Origin: Actinophytocola oryzae
GTDB taxonomy: Bacteria > Actinomycetota > Actinomycetes > Mycobacteriales > Pseudonocardiaceae
NCBI RefSeq assembly: GCF_004364325.1
Contig: NZ_SOCP01000005.1
Coordinates: 310,001-374,000, forward strand
Reading direction: 5' to 3'
DNA: 64,000 bases
Shown: in pieces, positions 8,938 through 17,577 of the stretch
Layout of the letters: each line of letters opens with the position of its first letter
How positions within the stretch are numbered: the stretch's first letter is position 1
Translations under genes and position numbers: made by a program
Notes under the pieces: generated by a model
The model's database searches: none
Told to the model about the DNA's origin: nothing
Seen by the model: only the letters and a program-made list of their open reading frames with translations

Positions 8938-9480
8938 TCACTCGACCGGTTCTGCCACCCCGGAGATGGCACGCAGGCGGCCGATCAGCTCCACCGTCTC
9001 CAGCCCGCAGAGTTCGGCCATCCGTTCCAGCGCGGTGATGTCGAGGTTCACCTCGGCGGGGTGCTGCCCGCCGTTGGCCTCCGCCAGCTTGCCCGTCGCC
9101 CAGCGGCGCAGCGGGAGCAGCTCTGGCTGCAGGTCCTGGACGACCTTGCGCAGGTCCACGCGAATGCGGCCGACGGGCGAGTCGCTGAACACGCGCTGGT
9201 GCACGCGGGCCATCAGCTCGTGTGGCACCTCGTCGAGCGCGAGGCAGATCTCCACGAGCCGCACGACCGAGCACTGTCTCGTGCCGAGCTCGTAGGTGGC
9301 GAGGGTCTGCAGGGAGATGTCGCTCTGCAACCGGCGGTTCAGGTCACGCCGCGTCCACCCCCGCTGCTTGCGCAGGCGCCGCAGCTCGTCACCAAGAACG
9401 CGTTGGTAAGTCGCTGTGTCCAGCAGCACGTTCGGCCCCTCTCCTCGTGGCACCCGGTCCCCAGACCGGGACACCGACAT
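8938..9480 (-). CDS. XRE-family helix-turn-helix protein
   Basis: A 180-residue cytoplasmic DNA-binding protein. Residues about 28-85 form an XRE/Cro HTH (LGDELRRLRKQRGWTRRDLNRRL followed by SLQTLATYELG). The C-terminal half has helices of unknown function containing NLDITALERMAELCGLETVELI. The overall form fits a family of actinomycete HTH proteins used in developmental regulation, but no target can be inferred. It is on the same strand as the DinB gene 16 bp downstream, suggesting co-transcription. Confidence 0.8.
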   Translation of the reverse strand: MSVSRSGDRVPRGEGPNVLLDTATYQRVLGDELRRLRKQRGWTRRDLNRRLQSDISLQTLATYELGTRQCSVVRLVEICLALDEVPHELMARVHQRVFSDSPVGRIRVDLRKVVQDLQPELLPLRRWATGKLAEANGGQHPAEVNLDITALERMAELCGLETVELIGRLRAISGVAEPVE

Positions 9481-9587
9481 AAGAGGAAGTGGCTAAGTGC
9501 GGAGTGATTACGCGGGTTTTCAGACTTTGCTTTCGCAAGTAGCCCGTTCGGGTGACAGAGATGGGACGGACGGCACTTTTCGTTACG

Positions 9588-11636
9588 TCAGTTGATACAG
9601 CCGGACTGGTCCGGTCCCGGTGCGGCCGGCTGCGCGGCCCTGGCACCGGACAGGTTCAGCACCGGCCTGCCCGTGAGGCCGTCGCCGCTCGAGGCGCCAC
9701 CGTCCGAACCGGACGCGCCGGGGCCGCCGTAGTCCCCGCCGAGCAGCACGGTGACCGATCCAGGGGGCAGGTTGGCATCCTCTTCGACCTGCATGTTTCC
9801 ACCCAACGCGCCGGCCACCCGGTTACCGCTGTCCTGCTCGCCGGTCGCGTACCGGACCACGGTCGACTGGCGGGAGGCGGCGTTGCCGACGTCCCCCTGC
9901 TTGAACCCCTTCGCGGCCAGTGCGTCGGCCACGGAACCGGCGAGACCACTCAACCCGGTCGCGTTACGCACATTCACCGTGATCTTCTCGTTGCCCGAGG
10001 CGTCGTCCTGGCCTGCGGGCTCCTTCGGGTCCTTCGTGTCCTTCTTGCCCTTGTCCTTGGTGCCGAGCAGGCTGGACACGAAGTCCTTGACCGCGGTCGG
10101 GTCGATCTCGATCGCCGAGCCGTCGCTTTCGGTCTTCAGGTCGATCGTCCCGTGGGGAATGGTCTGGAAACCGACCTTACCGCCCGTGATGCCCATCATC
10201 TGCTGGGCGAACTGCATGACGTTCCAGCCCTTGTCGAGCACGACCGACTTCTGGATCGCGGCCTGCAGGGCGTCCAGCGTGTCCGAACCGGGCGTCAGCA
10301 TGTCCCCGGAGAACACCTTCTTGGCCATGCCCGACATGAACGTCTGCTGCCGCTGGATGCGGTCCAGGTCGCCGTTGGGCAGTCCGTGGCGCTGGCGGAC
10401 GAACGCGAGCGCCTGCGTGCCCGCGAGCGTCTGCGGACCAGCCGGGAAGTTCGCTCCCGAGTACCTGTCCTTGACCGCCGCCTTGAGACAGACGTCGATG
10501 CCGCCGATGGCGTTCGTGATGTCGTAGAACCCGAGCAGGTTGACCTCGGCGTAGTGGTCGATCGTGGCGCCCGTCAGGTCCTGCATGGTCGCGATCAGGT
10601 TCTTCGCGCCCTCCTGGTTGGACCGGACCTGCAGCTCCGCCTCGTCGGTGACGCCGTCGTTCTTCAGCTGCTTGTACGCGTCGTTCTTCGCCCGGAGGTA
10701 GGCTGAGTTGATCTTGTGCTGGCCGTAGCCCGGGATGTCCACGTAGGAGTCGCGCGGTACCGAGATGCCGACCACGGGACTGCCGTCGTTCGGGATGCGG
10801 ATGAGGATCAGCGTGTCGGTGTTCAGCTCGCCGTTGGACACACCCGCGCTCAGCATCGCGAGCTGTTCCTTGGACAGCGGGTGGCCCTGCGCGTCGGTGC
10901 GGCTGTCCATGCCGACCATCAGGATGTCGTTCGCGCCGTCGGCCGGCTTCTCCACCGGCGGTGCGTCGATGACGTCCGCGGTGGTCAGGCTGTCGGTGAA
11001 GCTGTCGATGCGGTTCGCGTAGTAGCCCGTGCCGATCAGCACCACCGCCGAGAGCGCCGCGACCGCGACCTTGCCACCGACCACGCCGGGGCGCGACGGC
11101 CGTCGCGCGGGTGCCGCGGTCTCGGGATGCGGCTGCCACCGGGCGTCGGACGTGCGCGGCGTGGGCCGCCCGCGCGGACTCGGCCGCTCCGCACCGAGCC
11201 GCTCCGGGCTGTTCCGGTCCAAGCCGCTCCGATCCGAGCCGTTCCGGTCCGCGTCGTGGCGATCCGAGGCGGACCGAGGTGTCCCCGGCCGAGCCGCGCC
11301 GTTCCGGTCGGCAGCCTTGCGGTCGACGCCGTTGCGGTCGGCACCGCGCCGGTCGGCACCGCGTCGTTCCGGTACGCGCTCGTCCGAGCCGCGGCGTTCC
11401 TGGGCGAGCCGGTCCCTGGCCCGGCTGTCAGAGCCGGTGCTGTGGCGGTCTCTGTCGGGGATGGGGCGTCCGTGGCGGTCTCTCGCGCGGTCGCCGCGTT
11501 GGCGGTCCTGGCCCGCACCGGCGCGGCCGACAACCCGGCCGGCGTTGGCCGGCGGTACCCGCCCACCAGCACGCGGCGCCTGCGACCGACCACGTTCCCC
11601 GCCTGGCTCGTCCGACCTGGACGACCGATAGTCCAC
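9588..11636 (-). CDS. LytR-CpsA-Psr (LCP) family wall-polymer ligase
   Basis: A membrane enzyme expected to transfer lipid-linked wall polymers (arabinogalactan- or teichoic-acid-like) to peptidoglycan. A long cytoplasmic N-terminus rich in Asp, Arg and Asn repeats precedes one membrane helix (VAVAALSAVVLIGTGYY). The LCP catalytic domain follows, with MVGMDSRTD, VGISVPRDSYVDIPGYG and ALAFVRQRHGLPNGDLDRIQ, the arginines and aspartates that bind the prenyl pyrophosphate. A Gly/Lys/Asp linker and a LytR_C domain end the protein. I chose the GTG eight bases after a GGAGGG site; a longer start is open upstream but lacks that signal. Length is about 682 residues. Confidence 0.92.
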   Translation of the reverse strand: MDYRSSRSDEPGGERGRSQAPRAGGRVPPANAGRVVGRAGAGQDRQRGDRARDRHGRPIPDRDRHSTGSDSRARDRLAQERRGSDERVPERRGADRRGADRNGVDRKAADRNGAARPGTPRSASDRHDADRNGSDRSGLDRNSPERLGAERPSPRGRPTPRTSDARWQPHPETAAPARRPSRPGVVGGKVAVAALSAVVLIGTGYYANRIDSFTDSLTTADVIDAPPVEKPADGANDILMVGMDSRTDAQGHPLSKEQLAMLSAGVSNGELNTDTLILIRIPNDGSPVVGISVPRDSYVDIPGYGQHKINSAYLRAKNDAYKQLKNDGVTDEAELQVRSNQEGAKNLIATMQDLTGATIDHYAEVNLLGFYDITNAIGGIDVCLKAAVKDRYSGANFPAGPQTLAGTQALAFVRQRHGLPNGDLDRIQRQQTFMSGMAKKVFSGDMLTPGSDTLDALQAAIQKSVVLDKGWNVMQFAQQMMGITGGKVGFQTIPHGTIDLKTESDGSAIEIDPTAVKDFVSSLLGTKDKGKKDTKDPKEPAGQDDASGNEKITVNVRNATGLSGLAGSVADALAAKGFKQGDVGNAASRQSTVVRYATGEQDSGNRVAGALGGNMQVEEDANLPPGSVTVLLGGDYGGPGASGSDGGASSGDGLTGRPVLNLSGARAAQPAAPGPDQSGCIN
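11177..11507 (-). repeat. Asp-Arg-Asn/Ser low-complexity repeats in LCP N-terminus
   Basis: The cytoplasmic tail of the LCP protein is built from degenerate short units such as ADRNG, SDRSG, LDRNS and ADRRG. The DNA is correspondingly repetitive (recurring CCGTTCCGGTC-like blocks). Such tails are disordered, carry alternating charge, and may vary in length between strains. Confidence 0.7.
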
Positions 11637-11773
11637 CCCGACTCCCTCCCGCTCCTCCCGCGCGAAGAACACCCACCAGTAGCTAGAGACGTCCCCAAGC
11701 CCCGCTTGGTTGTCTCACAGGGTGGCATACATCGCGGAGTGTGAATGAACCGGCGCGGGGATCTCACCTCCCG

Positions 11774-13897
11774 TCAGCGGCCCGCGGTCACAGCTCGTGG
11801 AGTACTTGTGCGGGTCAGCGCGGGCATGCACGCGATGGAGACCACGAGCGCGACGGCCATCGTCACGCTGTGTACCACCGTGCCGGCGCCGCTGACCGTC
11901 GTCAGCATGGGCGGCACGCACGCGATCGCGGTCACCAGCCACGGCCCCGGTCGCTTGCACGTGTGCAGGTGGACACAGTGCACGAGGTACCAGCCCAGCA
12001 GCAGGTGGATCAGGTTGGCCATGGGGTCGATGGGAAGGCCGAGCACGCTCGCCGCGTCGCTCCACCCCGACAGCCCGGCCACCGCGAAACCCACCACGCC
12101 GAGCCCGCCGTACGCGACCCCCAGGATCGCGGCCAGCGTGTCCGTCCAGTGCCTTCGGCGCAGGGGCTCCGGCAGTGACTCCAGCGACGACTCGGGCGGC
12201 TCCGGCGTGCGCCGCTCGAACCACAGGAACGCCAGCAGCGTCGGCAGCGCGATCAACCCCAACGCGAAGATCGTCCTCGGCTCGGTCAGCCAGCCGACGC
12301 CACCCGCCACGCCGAGCAGTCCCTCGAGGACGAGCATCGCGCTCAGGTAGACCAGGTAGACCGTCATGGGCGCTGCCCGGACCAGGCCGAGCGTGCGTGC
12401 GGGCGCACTGTTCACCAGCCTGTTCAGGCCACGCTCCCGAGGCAGCGCCAGCAACGCGACCTGCACGATCCCGATCAGCAACACCCCACCGAGCGACGGC
12501 GCGAACGCTGCGTACCCGGTCGGCTCGGCGAGCTGCAGCTTCGGCTGCACCCCGGCCGTCGTGAGCAGGGCCAGCCCGGCGAACGCGGCGACCGCGATCC
12601 CGACCAGCACGCCGCGCGGCACCCGCCACAGCGTGCCGTCGACGTAGTGGAACGCCAGCTGCGCGAACAGCAGCGCCACCAGCACCCCACCCGCGTGCGC
12701 GGCGATGGCGCCACCGGCGAAGCTCAACCCCACCACCCCGGCCGTCAGCACGAGCGGGGTGAGCCTGGGTAAGTCTCTGTGCAGCCGGTGCATGACCGGG
12801 GTGACGGCCACGACCAGCAGATAGAGCCCGAGCAACCACAGCGGCTGGACGATGAGCCTGCTGAACGCCGCCACCGCGCTCGGCTGCGCCTGGAGCATCT
12901 CCAGCGACAGCGGGATGACCAGCCAGGCGATCACGAACGCAAGGACCGGACGGATCAGCCAGCCCACCCGGCTCACGAGGAACGTGACGTAGTGCCCCTC
13001 CATCGCGCGCCACGCGAGCAGGTTGGAGTGCCCTCCGGCCAGGAAGAACAGCGGGACCAGCTGGAGCAGCCACGTGAACGGCCACGTCCAGGCAGGCTCC
13101 ATGTCGTCCCGCATGGCGAACGCCAGCAGGGACTCACCGAGCACGATGCCGGTCAGGCTGAGTATGCGCAGGTAGCTCATGCTGTGTGCCTGCGCCTGCT
13201 CGGTCTCGTTCAGCACCGGTCTCGGCACCGGCTTGGGCGTGGCGGCCCGGATGTCACGCCGTGCGATGCCCGGCGCACGCGCCACGATCAGCACCATGAT
13301 CACGATCATGGCGATCGACCACGGACCGACCGGCTCGTTGCGTGGCGGTCCCCACCGCTGGTGCCACGAGTTGACGACCAGGCCCGCGGTGTAGATGTCC
13401 GCGACGACCTCGCACGCCTTGGCCGAGCCACGCGGGTTGTAGTGGCACTGCGCGTGCATGTCCTGGGACAGCCGGTCGTCCAGCCGCTCACGCATGTCCG
13501 GCGACAGTGGCTGGCCCTTGGCGGCCGCGTATCTCAACAGGTCGTAGCCGAGGTCGTGGGCCTTGCAGCCGACGCTGTAGTCCCAGCGTGTGGCCCCCCA
13601 CGGTGACGAGCAGCCCCCGCCAGGATGGACGGCACGCACGGTGCCGTCCGGTGCTCTCATGTGCACCGGTTCACGCCCACTGATCTTCGTGAAGTCCTTG
13701 GGCAGGTCCCTGATCGGATCCCGCCCGGACCTGGGATCGAGCTGGTCCTCGATCGCCCGCTCCGCCTTCGCGACGTCCCCCGTCGGCGGCCGGGACTGCG
13801 GCGGGTCAGGCCGCGAGGCGATGACCGCGAACGCCGCCGCAGCCAGCACGATCCCCACTAGAGCGCTGAACCGGGGCAACCGTCCTGGTTTCCCCAT
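11774..13897 (-). CDS. Phospholipase A2-like domain fused to membrane acyltransferase-like domain
   Basis: A 707-residue protein with two parts. A signal anchor (residues 13-29) leads to an extracytoplasmic domain with the prokaryotic phospholipase A2 motif GCKAHDLGYD: His114 and Asp115 are in the catalytic/calcium position, followed by LDDRLSQDMHAQC, which supplies the second Asp. After a helix near residue 200, about ten hydrophobic helices follow with the look of an acyltransferase-3 type membrane protein (FFLAGGHSNLLAWR, a C-terminal MTVYLVYLSAMLVLEG). The first half resembles secreted Streptomyces PLA2, the second OafA/WecH-like acyltransferases. I infer a lipid-remodelling enzyme that may cleave and re-esterify acyl groups. 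The fusion is unusual. Confidence 0.7.
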   Translation of the reverse strand: MGKPGRLPRFSALVGIVLAAAAFAVIASRPDPPQSRPPTGDVAKAERAIEDQLDPRSGRDPIRDLPKDFTKISGREPVHMRAPDGTVRAVHPGGGCSSPWGATRWDYSVGCKAHDLGYDLLRYAAAKGQPLSPDMRERLDDRLSQDMHAQCHYNPRGSAKACEVVADIYTAGLVVNSWHQRWGPPRNEPVGPWSIAMIVIMVLIVARAPGIARRDIRAATPKPVPRPVLNETEQAQAHSMSYLRILSLTGIVLGESLLAFAMRDDMEPAWTWPFTWLLQLVPLFFLAGGHSNLLAWRAMEGHYVTFLVSRVGWLIRPVLAFVIAWLVIPLSLEMLQAQPSAVAAFSRLIVQPLWLLGLYLLVVAVTPVMHRLHRDLPRLTPLVLTAGVVGLSFAGGAIAAHAGGVLVALLFAQLAFHYVDGTLWRVPRGVLVGIAVAAFAGLALLTTAGVQPKLQLAEPTGYAAFAPSLGGVLLIGIVQVALLALPRERGLNRLVNSAPARTLGLVRAAPMTVYLVYLSAMLVLEGLLGVAGGVGWLTEPRTIFALGLIALPTLLAFLWFERRTPEPPESSLESLPEPLRRRHWTDTLAAILGVAYGGLGVVGFAVAGLSGWSDAASVLGLPIDPMANLIHLLLGWYLVHCVHLHTCKRPGPWLVTAIACVPPMLTTVSGAGTVVHSVTMAVALVVSIACMPALTRTSTPRAVTAGR

Positions 13898-14002
13898 GGC
13901 TCCGAAGGCTACCCGGCGAGATCACGACGGCCATCCGGCGCAACCCTGATCTTTGCTGTCATACCCAGGGGTGACATCGGGGTCGCGGGTGGCTCCAGGG
14001 GG

Positions 14003-15427
14003 TTACAGCGTGGCCAGGCGAACCTGGTTGCGGCCGCCTTCCTTGGCCTCGTACACCGCCGCGTCGGCGGCCTGCAGCAGCTGGTCGAGCGCGGACGCGT
14101 GCTCCGGGTAGACGGCGACGCCGATGGAGGTCGTGCGCTCGGAGATCGCGACCGGGCCGCCGCGCTTGTCGGTGGTCGGGACGTGCAGCTCCGAGATGGT
14201 CTGGCGGATCCGCTCGCCCGCCGCCTCCGCCTCCGTCGAGTCGGCGTCGGGGAGCAGCAGGACGAACTCCTCGCCGCCGAACCGGCCGATCACGTCACTC
14301 GGGCGCGTCGCGCTGCGCAACGCGTGTGCCACGTACTCGAGCACGTCGTCACCCGCCGGGTGTCCCCAGGTGTCGTTGATGTTCTTGAAGTGGTCGAGGT
14401 CGACCATCAGCAGCGCGCACGGCTGCTCGTCGCGGTTGGCCCTGTTCATCTCGCGCTCGGCGACCTCGCGCCAGCCGCGCATGTTCAGCAGGCCGGTCTT
14501 CGGGTCGGTGCGGACGTCCTCCTGCAGTTGTCTGACCTCCGCGATGCGGTTGGCGATGACGCCGACCGCGACCATGATCACGAGCGCGGCGGGGACGTTG
14601 ACCAGCAGGATCGCCGCCACCGTCCCGAGTGCGATGGTGACGACCTCCAGCTCGTTGTCCTCGCGCGTGCCGAGGACGGAACGCAGCGTCGGGCGTGTCG
14701 TGGACAGCAGGATCGCGCCCGCGCCGATGACGGCAGCCTGCGACGCGAAGTACACGAGCCCGCCGAGCAGCAGGACGCCGAGCGCGGTGAACGACTGGCC
14801 GACGTCGAGCCGTGACCAGTCGTTCGCGCCGAAGCTCGTCACCGTCTGGTGCGTGGCGACGGCGGCGAGCAGCACGCTCGACGTGGAGAACGTGAACCGG
14901 TACAGCGGCCTGCGAGCGACGAACCAACGCTGCGTCCTGGAGAGGATGATGGCCAGCAGTGCCAGGTGAATCGGCAGCACCACGACGCCTGCGAAGGACC
15001 AGATGCCCACGAGGTCGATCTGGACCGTGTGTTTCCTGCTGCGCCTGCGTTCCTCCTGCCGCCGTGACAGTTGCAAGTGGACTGTCGCACAGATGGCGAG
15101 CATCGCGAAGCGGAACCAGTCCGACCGGATCGGCCCCGGCGCGGTCACCGTCGCGAACACGATGAACCCGACCGCCAGCAGGTCGCAGAACAGCATGTAC
15201 GCGATCAGCCTCGGCCGCTGCTGCCAGAACGCCCAGTGCCTGGGGTGTACTACAAAAAGGGGTCTGCGCTGTCGCTCATCGCGCTGATCGTTCACACTTG
15301 TGGGTGACGCAGGAGCTCGGGCCTGTGTCCGACCGGTCGACGTGTCCCCCGCGCGTTCCGCACCGGCTGCTTGGCTTTTTCCGGCAGGCGACGCTTGCCC
15401 GGACCCATCGTGAGCGGTGAAACTCAT
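14003..15427 (-). CDS. Membrane-bound diguanylate cyclase (GGDEF)
   Basis: About 474 residues. The N-terminal half has several membrane helices (MLFCDLLAVGFIVFATVTA and others) forming a MASE-like sensor; the C-terminal GGDEF domain has DPKTGLLNMRGW, LMVDLDHFKNINDTWGH and the active-site motif GGEEF near residue 386. The product-inhibition I-site RxxD (RPSD) lies five residues before it. It should synthesise cyclic di-GMP and be feedback inhibited; in actinomycetes this signal controls development. The chosen ATG follows GGAGG; a TTG two codons upstream is alternative. There is no EAL domain. Confidence 0.92.
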   Translation of the reverse strand: MSFTAHDGSGQASPAGKSQAAGAERAGDTSTGRTQARAPASPTSVNDQRDERQRRPLFVVHPRHWAFWQQRPRLIAYMLFCDLLAVGFIVFATVTAPGPIRSDWFRFAMLAICATVHLQLSRRQEERRRSRKHTVQIDLVGIWSFAGVVVLPIHLALLAIILSRTQRWFVARRPLYRFTFSTSSVLLAAVATHQTVTSFGANDWSRLDVGQSFTALGVLLLGGLVYFASQAAVIGAGAILLSTTRPTLRSVLGTREDNELEVVTIALGTVAAILLVNVPAALVIMVAVGVIANRIAEVRQLQEDVRTDPKTGLLNMRGWREVAEREMNRANRDEQPCALLMVDLDHFKNINDTWGHPAGDDVLEYVAHALRSATRPSDVIGRFGGEEFVLLLPDADSTEAEAAGERIRQTISELHVPTTDKRGGPVAISERTTSIGVAVYPEHASALDQLLQAADAAVYEAKEGGRNQVRLATL

Positions 15428-15586
15428 GGGCAAACGTCCTCCATCGGTGTCACACGCAAGTGTGATCCGAGCCAGCCGAAAACGAACGGACAGTGTCTAG
15501 CGCTAGCATGCCACTGCTCGTTCGGCGGTTTGTCGCCCGGTGAAGCCATTCAGTACCTACCCCGTCCCCGCGGGAGGTGAAGTGTG

Positions 15587-15607
15587 ATGTCAGATCGCGA
15601 CCTGTGA
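15587..15607 (+). CDS. Possible six-codon minigene (copy 1)
   Basis: A strong Shine-Dalgarno sequence (GGGAGGTGA) is followed at normal spacing by ATG and a six-codon frame ending in TGA, encoding MSDRDL. A second unit 93 bp away has the same layout and encodes MMDRDL. In the shared Asp-Arg-Asp-Leu part the two copies differ only at synonymous third positions. No plus-strand gene follows, so a classic leader-peptide role is not evident. Translation is speculative. Confidence 0.35.
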   Translation: MSDRDL

Positions 15608-15679
15608 CGTTCTGCCACAATCTCATGTTAGGTATGACCAGTTCAGCTCTGGTCTTCCCCGCCAGGAGGTGAACCGCTG

Positions 15680-15700
15680 ATGATGGACCGTGATCTGTGA
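15680..15700 (+). CDS. Possible six-codon minigene (copy 2)
   Basis: The second unit has an RBS (AGGAGGTGA), then ATGATG and a frame encoding MMDRDL before TGA. Codons for Asp-Arg-Asp are GAC-CGT-GAT here against GAT-CGC-GAC in copy 1, so all three changes are silent. This is the pattern expected if the peptide, rather than the DNA, is conserved. Expression is unproven. Confidence 0.35.
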   Translation: MMDRDL

Positions 15701-15759
15701 CCGCCCTCGGATAGCGCTCACCAGGCCAGTCGTTCCTGCGTAACACGTTGACGCAATCC

Positions 15760-17001
15760 TCAAGAAGGAAGAGTGTTCAGTCGCGTGAGACCTGCGGTCT
15801 CCGGTTCGGCCCGATTGAGCCGTGCCCAGGCAACCGCGGCCGGAACCGCGATCAACACGCCGACGACGCCGGCGAGGGCAATCGTGTTGGTAGCCGAACC
15901 AATACCCTGTGCAACCGCTCCGCCAATCGCCACGCCGATTCCCTGGGATACCCGGAGGCCCGTTCGGATGATGCCGAACGCGCCGCCACGAATATCATTC
16001 GGTACGAGGGAATTGAACGTTGCACTGACAGTGATCTGATATGCACCGAACATTCCGGCGATCGCGAGGAGTGCCAGCGCGAACACGAGGTTCGGACGGA
16101 GGACGAACGCGATGAGCGTGGCGGACGCGCCCGCCGCGAGCAGGCCCATCACCCGAACGCGATGTTGCGCGGCCACGAAGCGTGACAGCAGATAGACGCC
16201 GACGACGAAGCCGAGCGGGTCGGCGGCGAGCAGCCAACCGACCGCGGCGTCGGACTCCCCGAGCTCGCCCGCCAGTGGCGCGACCAGACCCTCCGGGATG
16301 ACGACGAGACCGACGAGCCAGGAGAGGGTCAGCAGCACGCGCATCCGGCTGCGCCCGAACACCCACCTGGCGGCACCGAACCAGCCGTCCTCCCTGCCGC
16401 CCGCGATCTTCCGCTCCTTGACGAACCTGGCGATCAGGGCCGCGCTGACCACGAAGGTCACCGCGTTGACGGCGAGCGCGAGGCTCGCGCCGATGCCGAC
16501 GACCAGCAGACCACCGCCCGCGAGGCCGAGCAGCATGATCGTGTTGGTGCTGATGCCGCGCAGGTCCTGACTGCGCAGGTACAGCTCGTCGTCGGTGAAG
16601 ATCTCCCGCGTCATCGCGTTCTGCGCGGCCGCGGACGGGGACTGCACGAGACCGACGGCGAGCACGAGCACGCACAGCACCGCGATCGGCATGCCGGGGA
16701 TGGCCATGAGCCCGACGAGCGCGGCCTGCACCAGCGCGCTCACGACCATGAGCCCCCGGCGGGGGAACCGGTCGGCGAGCTGCGAGAGACCGAGACCGCC
16801 GACGAGCGCGGACAGGAACGTCAGCGCGTACATCAGCGCGGCGAGGAGAGCGGAGCCCGTGCGGTCGTAGACGAGGATGGTCAGGGCGACCTTGGCGAGC
16901 TGATCACCGAGGACCGACTGCGCCTCGGCGAACCAGAGCGCGCGGAACTCGGTCACCGCCAACACGGCGGAAAACCCCGGCGTTCCTCGGCTCAACGTCA
17001 A
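15760..17001 (-). CDS. MFS transporter
   Basis: A 413-residue integral membrane protein with about eleven or twelve hydrophobic helices and the motif-A-like loop QLADRFPRRGLMVV after the second helix, as in drug/proton antiporters of the major facilitator superfamily. The central loop (KERKIAGGREDGWFG) separates the two six-helix halves. The start appears to be TTG, with GGGGG immediately upstream; a second TTG two codons later has better spacing. The substrate is unknown, and there is no adjacent regulator on either side to hint at one. Confidence 0.85.
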   Translation of the reverse strand: MTLSRGTPGFSAVLAVTEFRALWFAEAQSVLGDQLAKVALTILVYDRTGSALLAALMYALTFLSALVGGLGLSQLADRFPRRGLMVVSALVQAALVGLMAIPGMPIAVLCVLVLAVGLVQSPSAAAQNAMTREIFTDDELYLRSQDLRGISTNTIMLLGLAGGGLLVVGIGASLALAVNAVTFVVSAALIARFVKERKIAGGREDGWFGAARWVFGRSRMRVLLTLSWLVGLVVIPEGLVAPLAGELGESDAAVGWLLAADPLGFVVGVYLLSRFVAAQHRVRVMGLLAAGASATLIAFVLRPNLVFALALLAIAGMFGAYQITVSATFNSLVPNDIRGGAFGIIRTGLRVSQGIGVAIGGAVAQGIGSATNTIALAGVVGVLIAVPAAVAWARLNRAEPETAGLTRLNTLPS

Positions 17002-17577
17002 CCCCCGTGTCGACCTTGTGTGGCAGATCCAGCTCTGGTCAGCGACGAATCACGCTGCCTCGCCATCCGCCGTCCGCAAGGCGAATTCGACACTCGCGGT
17101 GCCCGGTCAACTATCCTTATCGCCCTTGTGGTCGATGCTGTTCGGTCATCACCACGTCGCTCAGAGTACCGGGCTCGGTCAGAACCGTGTGCATCGGACG
17201 GTTGGTCCCAGACTGTTCCCAGATGCCAGATAACCACCTCTCGGTCTTTTCGAGCATCAGTTTACGCAGGTCGGAGGGGGTATCCAAACCGATCGGGTGG
17301 TTTATTTACCGCCTGACCGAACTTCGGGTACGCCGCGTAGCGCAAAGAGGAGGTTGGACGTCGTGACACGTTCGTGCCAACGGCGACCGCCCGCGGTATG
17401 TGACACCGTGACGGCAAGTGCATCGGCCCTGGTAGCGACGGTTTTCACATGATCACGAGCGCTGAGACCCGACGTCGGCGAAACCGGTTGCGCACCAGAC
17501 CGGCGCCCCACGGCGTGATCGCCGCCGAACTCACGGTTGGACGGCGTGGCGTGTCCCACGGCGATGTGCTGGGCGTC
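17002..17577. other. Non-coding gap upstream of MFS gene
   Basis: About 576 bp without a convincing gene. The short frames here lack ribosome sites and the third-position GC bias of the neighbours. The segment near 17250-17330 is locally AT-richer and may hold a promoter, but I see no clear palindrome, repeat or RNA gene. Confidence 0.4.

Larger units (their letters stand above)
15428..15759. other. Intergenic stretch with two repeated minigene-like units
   Basis: This 330-bp gap lies between the 5' end of the diguanylate cyclase gene and the 3' end of the MFS gene. It contains two similar RBS-plus-six-codon units on the plus strand and, between them, a small hairpin (GACCAG/CTGGTC at 15636-15654). 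No longer coding frame is convincing. Confidence 0.5.

Noticed and set aside
15571..15700. Cyclic di-GMP riboswitch beside the diguanylate cyclase gene
   Set aside because: The repeated units lack the conserved GEMM core and tetraloop-receptor elements; the similarity between units is explained by RBS plus short frame.
15450..15746. 98-codon minus-strand frame between the MFS and diguanylate cyclase genes
   Set aside because: Weak codon bias, no family, and it lies antisense to the minigene units; not supported as a gene.
17018..17366. Three overlapping short forward frames upstream of the MFS gene
   Set aside because: No ribosome sites, no mutual agreement of codon bias, no recognisable motifs.
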